DNA of 8,730 bases from Sulfuritalea sp. (lineage in GTDB: Bacteria; Pseudomonadota; Gammaproteobacteria; Burkholderiales; Rhodocyclaceae), in contig JAPLRA010000032.1 in assembly GCA_026399445.1 (NCBI GenBank), forward strand, positions 947-9,676. Reading direction: 5' to 3'. Positions 5,192 to 8,730 of this stretch are shown in pieces. Position 1 is the first letter of the stretch. Each line of letters starts with the position of its first letter. The position numbers were made by a program, and so were the translations under genes. The notes under the pieces are model-generated. The model did no database searches and was not told where the DNA came from. It saw only the letters and a list, made by a program, of their open reading frames with translations.

Positions 5192-6418
5192 ATGCAGCCC
5201 GTAAACAAGTCAGCCAAACTCAACAACGTCTGCTACGACATTCGCGGCCCCGTGCTGGCCCGCGCCAAGCAGATGGAAGAGGAGGGCCACAAGATCATCA
5301 AGCTGAACATCGGCAATCTCGCCGCGTTCGGCTTCGATTCGCCTGAAGAGATCCAGCAGGACATGATCCGCAACCTGCCCAGCGCGGCCGGATATGTCGA
5401 TTCAAAGGGCATCTTTTCCGCGCGCAAGGCGGTGATGCATTACACGCAGCAGAAGCACATCAAGGGCGTGACGATCGAGGACATCTACATCGGCAACGGC
5501 GTATCCGAACTGATCGTGATGGCGATGAACGCCCTGCTCGATACCGGCGATGAAGTCCTGCTGCCCGCACCCGACTATCCGTTGTGGACGGCGGCGGTCA
5601 GCCTTTCCGGCGGCACGCCGCGCCACTACCTGTGCGACGAGGGCGCCGGCTGGATGCCCGATTTGGCCGATATTCGCGCCAAGATCACGCCCAATACCCG
5701 GGCCATCGTCATCATCAACCCCAACAACCCGACCGGGGCCGTATATCCGGACGAGGTGCTCAAGGAAATTATCGAAATCGCCCGGCAGAACGATCTGATC
5801 ATCTATGCCGACGAGGTCTATGACAAGGTGCTCTACGACGGCGTGACCCACACCTCGATCGCGGCCCTGTCGGAGGACGTGCTGACGATTACCTTCAATG
5901 GGCTGTCGAAGAACTACCGTTCCTGCGGCTACCGGTCTGGCTGGATGATCGTTTCCGGCGAAAAGAAGCATGCCCGCGATTACATCGACGGACTCGACAT
6001 GCTGGCCTCGATGCGTCTGTGCGCGAACGTTCCGGGGCAGTGGGGCATCCAGACCGCGTTGGGCGGCTATCAGAGCATCGATGACCTGGTGGCGCCGGGC
6101 GGACGCATGTGCCGCCAGCGGGACGTCGCCCACGAATTGATCACGGCGATTCCCGGCGTCACCTGCGTCAAGCCCAAGGCAACGCTGTACATGTTCCCGC
6201 GCCTCGATCCGAAGATGTACCCGATCACCGATGATCAGGACTTTATCGCCGAACTGCTGGTGGCGGAAAAGGTGCTTCTGGTGCAGGGTACGGGCTTCAA
6301 TTGGCCGCATCCGGACCATTTCCGCCTGGTCTTCCTGCCGCACGAGGATGACTTGCGCGAAGCCATCGCCCGCATCGCACGTTTTCTCGAAGGCTATCGC
6401 AAGCGGTATGGCAACTGA
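5192..6418 (+). CDS. alaA: AlaA-like alanine aminotransferase (class I/II PLP aminotransferase)
   Basis: Predicted cytoplasmic PLP enzyme that interconverts pyruvate plus glutamate with alanine plus 2-oxoglutarate. The 408-residue protein resembles E. coli AlaA (YfbQ, about 405 residues) along its whole length. It begins NKSAKLNNVCYDIRGPVL, followed by NIGNLAAFGFDSPEE (39-53), YIGNGVSELI (99-108), PAPDYPLWTAAVSL (125-138), INPNNPTGAVY (175-185), YADEVYDK (205-212) and ITFNGLSKNYR (233-243) with Schiff-base Lys240. LASMRLCANVP (271-281), LLVQGTGFNWP (362-372) and Arg378 as likely carboxylate-binding residue follow. E. coli has NPAPFGF where this protein has NLAAFGF. The ATG at 5192 has a good AAAGGA site and matches the homologue's N-terminus. 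It is the first gene of the plus-strand operon and overlaps the next gene by 11 nt. Other keto-acid substrates are possible. Confidence 0.88.
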   Translation: MQPVNKSAKLNNVCYDIRGPVLARAKQMEEEGHKIIKLNIGNLAAFGFDSPEEIQQDMIRNLPSAAGYVDSKGIFSARKAVMHYTQQKHIKGVTIEDIYIGNGVSELIVMAMNALLDTGDEVLLPAPDYPLWTAAVSLSGGTPRHYLCDEGAGWMPDLADIRAKITPNTRAIVIINPNNPTGAVYPDEVLKEIIEIARQNDLIIYADEVYDKVLYDGVTHTSIAALSEDVLTITFNGLSKNYRSCGYRSGWMIVSGEKKHARDYIDGLDMLASMRLCANVPGQWGIQTALGGYQSIDDLVAPGGRMCRQRDVAHELITAIPGVTCVKPKATLYMFPRLDPKMYPITDDQDFIAELLVAEKVLLVQGTGFNWPHPDHFRLVFLPHEDDLREAIARIARFLEGYRKRYGN

Positions 6419-6860
6419 GTTTCCGGTTGTCGAGGTGACGGATAGTGATGGCAGCGTGGTCGAACCGACGTGGCTGGCCCGCGCCGAGCCGGTGCATCGC
6501 CAGTTGCGTTCCGGCCTGCCGGCCGACTACGCCGGACGTTTGCGCATGGTGTTTGCCAACGGCGCGCGCATGAGTGTGGCGACCGAAGGCGAGGCAGTGC
6601 GCGGCGTTGCGGTGTGGCGCGTGATCGAAAACACCTACGAGGGCCGCCGGCTCTACGTGGACGACCTGGTCACCGATGCGACGCATCGCTCGCGTGGCAT
6701 CGGCAAGACGCTGCTCGGGCATCTGGAACGGCGTGCGCAGGAAATGCAATGCGACGTGCTGGCACTCGACTCGGGAACCCAGCGGACCGAGGCGCATCGC
6801 TTCTACTTTCGGGAAGGTCTGGTGATCCCGGCTTTCTCATTCAGGAAAAACCTTAAATGA
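6408..6860 (+). CDS. GNAT-family N-acetyltransferase, substrate unknown
   Basis: A 150-residue single-domain acetyl-CoA-dependent acetyltransferase. The GNAT core is visible: the strand VRGVAVWRVIE (64-74), LYVDDLVTDATHRSRGIGKTLLGHLERRA (82-110) containing the acetyl-CoA pyrophosphate-binding RSRGIG motif (94-99), CDVLALDSG (115-123) and the C-terminal AHRFYFREGLVIPAFSFRK, where the Tyr of RFYF is the usual general-acid position. The substrate cannot be told from sequence. The gene overlaps alaA by 11 nt at its start and hom by 4 nt (ATGA) at its end, so it is fully embedded in an amino-acid biosynthesis operon; an amino acid, a small amine or a protein N-terminus are all open options. No strong Shine-Dalgarno is seen before the ATG, which suggests re-initiation after alaA translation. 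Longer in-frame starts would run inside alaA and are unlikely. Confidence 0.82.
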   Translation: MATEFPVVEVTDSDGSVVEPTWLARAEPVHRQLRSGLPADYAGRLRMVFANGARMSVATEGEAVRGVAVWRVIENTYEGRRLYVDDLVTDATHRSRGIGKTLLGHLERRAQEMQCDVLALDSGTQRTEAHRFYFREGLVIPAFSFRKNLK

Positions 6861-8167
6861 AACCCATCAATGTAGGACTGCTCGGCATCGGCACCGTCGG
6901 TGGCGGAACTTTCAACGTTCTTGCGCGCAACGAAGCGGAGATCACCCGTCGCGCCGGGCGTCCGATCCGCATCACCAAGGTGGCGGACAAGAATCTGGAA
7001 CTGGCGCGGCAAGTCACGGCGGGCAGGGCCCAGGTGACTGACGATGCCTTCGCGGTGGTGACCGATCCCGAGATCGACATCGTCGTCGAACTGATCGGCG
7101 GTTACGGCATCGCCAAGGAACTGGTACTGAAAGCCATCGCCAATGGCAAGCACGTGGTGACGGCGAACAAGGCCTTGCTGGCGGTGCATGGCAACGAGAT
7201 ATTCGCCGCGGCACATGAGAAGGGGGTGATGGTCGCCTTCGAAGCAGCGGTGGCCGGCGGCATCCCTATCATCAAGGCGGTGCGCGAGGGGCTCACAGCC
7301 AACCGCATCCAGTGGATCGCCGGCATCATCAATGGCACCACCAATTTCATTCTTTCGGAGATGCGCGACAAGGGTCTGCCCTTCGACGTGGTTCTGAAGG
7401 AGGCACAGCGCCTCGGCTATGCCGAGGCTGATCCGACCTTCGACATCGAGGGCATCGACGCCGCGCACAAGATCACCATCCTGTCGGCGCTGGCCTTCGG
7501 CATTCCGATGCAGTTCGACAAGGCTCACGTCGAAGGCATCAGCCAGCTCGATGCGGATGACATCAAGTACGCCGAGCAACTGGGCTATCGCATCAAACTG
7601 CTGGGCATTACCCGCCGCCGTCCGGAAGGCGTGGAGTTGCGCGTGCATCCGACTCTGATTCCAACCAAGCGGCTGATCGCCAACGTCGAAGGTGCGATGA
7701 ATGCCGTGCTGGTGCAGGGCGATGCCGTCGGTGCCACGCTGTACTACGGCAAGGGCGCCGGCGCCGAGCCGACGGCATCGGCGGTCATCGCCGATCTGGT
7801 CGACGTGACGCGCATGCACACCGCCGATCCGGAGCATCGCGTGCCGCACCTGGCCTTCCAGCCCGATGCGCTCGAGAACACGCCGATCCTGCCCCTGTCC
7901 GAGGTGGAGACCAGCTACTACCTGCGCTTGCGGGTGGAGGACAAGCCGGGCGTGCTGGCCGACATAACGCGCATCCTTGCCGACCAGCAGATCTCGACTG
8001 CCGCCATGATCCAGCGCGAGCCGGCGGAAGGCGAGTTGCAGACCGACATCATCATGCTGACTCACATCACCCGCGAGAAGAACGTCGACGCCGCGATTGC
8101 GAAGATCGAAGCGTTGCCGGTGGTGAAGAAGAAAGTCATCCGGCTGCGCATGGAAGAACTGGGTTGA
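6857..8167 (+). CDS. hom: Homoserine dehydrogenase (monofunctional, with ACT domain)
   Basis: Catalyses NAD(P)H-dependent reduction of aspartate-4-semialdehyde to homoserine, the branch step towards threonine and methionine. The 436-residue protein has the usual bacterial monofunctional layout. The N-terminal Rossmann domain carries GLLGIGTVGGG (7-17) and VTANKALLA (101-109), where Lys105 is conserved. The catalytic/dimerisation domain contains INGTTNFILSEM (158-169) and the homoserine dehydrogenase signature AQRLGYAEADPTFDIEGIDAAHK (183-205) with conserved Asp and Lys205. A C-terminal ACT domain starts at YYLRLRVEDKPGVLADIT (354-371), the kind that mediates threonine feedback inhibition in related enzymes. 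There is no fused aspartokinase, unlike E. coli ThrA/MetL. The start overlaps the acetyltransferase stop (ATGA) and AGGA lies ten bases upstream. One base separates it from thrC. Confidence 0.95.
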   Translation: MKPINVGLLGIGTVGGGTFNVLARNEAEITRRAGRPIRITKVADKNLELARQVTAGRAQVTDDAFAVVTDPEIDIVVELIGGYGIAKELVLKAIANGKHVVTANKALLAVHGNEIFAAAHEKGVMVAFEAAVAGGIPIIKAVREGLTANRIQWIAGIINGTTNFILSEMRDKGLPFDVVLKEAQRLGYAEADPTFDIEGIDAAHKITILSALAFGIPMQFDKAHVEGISQLDADDIKYAEQLGYRIKLLGITRRRPEGVELRVHPTLIPTKRLIANVEGAMNAVLVQGDAVGATLYYGKGAGAEPTASAVIADLVDVTRMHTADPEHRVPHLAFQPDALENTPILPLSEVETSYYLRLRVEDKPGVLADITRILADQQISTAAMIQREPAEGELQTDIIMLTHITREKNVDAAIAKIEALPVVKKKVIRLRMEELG

Positions 8168-8168
8168 C

Positions 8169-8730
8169 ATGAAATACATCTCGACGCGCGGCGGTGGAGA
8201 GCCGCAGGAGTTCTGCGACATCCTGCTCGGCGGCCTGGCGCCGGATGGCGGGCTCTACCTGCCGGAGATCTATCCGCAGGTGGCCGGGCAGCTCGATGAA
8301 TGGAGGAGTTTGTCCTACGCCGAACTTGCTTTCCGCATTCTCAGCCTGTACATCACCGATATTCCGGCGGCCGACTTGAAGGCCATCTGCGACAAGACCT
8401 ACACGGCGCAGACCTACCGCTGGAGCCGCGATGCGGCCAAGGCCGGGGACATCGTGCCGTTGACGTCGCTGGAGCCGGATTTCCATCTGCTGGAACTGTC
8501 CAACGGGCCGACGCTGGCCTTCAAGGACATGGCGATGCAGTTGCTCGGCAACCTGTTCGAGTACGTTCTCGATCAGCGCAGCGAGACCATCAACATTCTC
8601 GGCGCCACCTCCGGAGATACCGGATCGGCGGCGGAATATGCAATGCGCGGCAAGCACAATGTGCGCGTCTTCATGCTCTCGCCGGAAGGAAAGATGAGCG
8701 CCTTCCAGCGCGCACAGATGTATTCGCTAC
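8169..8730 (+). CDS. thrC: Threonine synthase, N-terminal part (cut by right window edge)
   Basis: PLP-dependent enzyme converting O-phosphohomoserine to threonine in the cytoplasm. The 187 visible residues start MKYISTRGG and include FCDILLGGLAPDGGLYLPE (15-33), LSYAELAFRIL (48-58), LSNGPTLAFKDMAMQLLG (110-127) with the predicted Schiff-base Lys119, INILGATSGDTGSAAEYAM (141-159) forming the phosphate-binding loop region, and LSPEGKMSAFQRAQMYSL at the edge. This is the longer E. coli/yeast-type ThrC with an N-terminal domain, not the short plant/Bacillus type. The ATG follows the hom stop by one base; GGAAG lies twelve bases upstream, slightly far, so coupling to hom is likely. The C-terminal part is outside the window. 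Confidence 0.95.
   Translation, partial: MKYISTRGGGEPQEFCDILLGGLAPDGGLYLPEIYPQVAGQLDEWRSLSYAELAFRILSLYITDIPAADLKAICDKTYTAQTYRWSRDAAKAGDIVPLTSLEPDFHLLELSNGPTLAFKDMAMQLLGNLFEYVLDQRSETINILGATSGDTGSAAEYAMRGKHNVRVFMLSPEGKMSAFQRAQMYSL

Noticed and set aside
5402..6343. Minus-strand open frame of 313 codons opposite alaA
   Set aside because: Shadow of the AlaA reading frame without domain features or a plausible upstream signal.
6803..8221. Minus-strand open frame of 472 codons opposite hom
   Set aside because: Antisense to an intact homoserine dehydrogenase; composition rich in His/Gln/Asp/Arg and no recognisable motif.

Overview
The window reads as ordinary, high-GC chromosomal DNA from a proteobacterium. 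The best fit is a betaproteobacterium such as a Rhodocyclales-like lineage. That placement is inferred from protein style, a monofunctional ACT-type homoserine dehydrogenase, and alaA placed beside hom-thrC; no database search was possible. Nine protein-coding genes fill almost all of it, in two tightly packed divergent operons. The only real non-coding stretch is about 190 bp at 5003-5191. I see no RNA genes, insertion sequences, CRISPR arrays, attachment sites or factor-independent terminators.

Left operon (minus strand, 5002 down to the left edge): a small Mth938-like protein comes first. It is followed by an ArnT-like lipid A aminoarabinose transferase, one small SMR-type membrane protein resembling ArnE/ArnF, an ArnB-like PLP aminotransferase, an ArnC-like undecaprenyl-phosphate glycosyltransferase, and the start of an ArnA-type formyltransferase that runs off the left edge. 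Together these are most of the pathway that makes 4-amino-4-deoxy-L-arabinose (Ara4N) on undecaprenyl phosphate, flips it and transfers it to lipid A, the classical modification behind polymyxin resistance. The order (T, E/F, B, C, A-formyltransferase) differs from the enterobacterial arnBCADTEF order. The UDP-glucuronate dehydrogenase/decarboxylase and the ArnD deformylase are not in view and may lie beyond the left edge.

Right operon (plus strand, 5192 to the right edge): an AlaA-like alanine aminotransferase, a GNAT-family acetyltransferase, homoserine dehydrogenase (hom) and the N-terminal part of threonine synthase (thrC). This is amino-acid metabolism: alanine/pyruvate transamination plus two steps of the threonine branch of the aspartate pathway.

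Nearly all gene junctions in both operons overlap by 4-13 nt or are separated by 1 nt, so translation is probably coupled along each transcript. The most unusual non-coding structure is in the divergent intergenic region: five direct copies of TGRCAAC (GTTGYCA on the other strand), spaced 12, 12, 11 and 11 bp apart, about one helical turn each. A 20-bp inverted repeat with a TATAAT-like core lies next to it. This looks like a regulatory array but matches no named operator I can assign. I do not see a wholly novel multi-gene system here.
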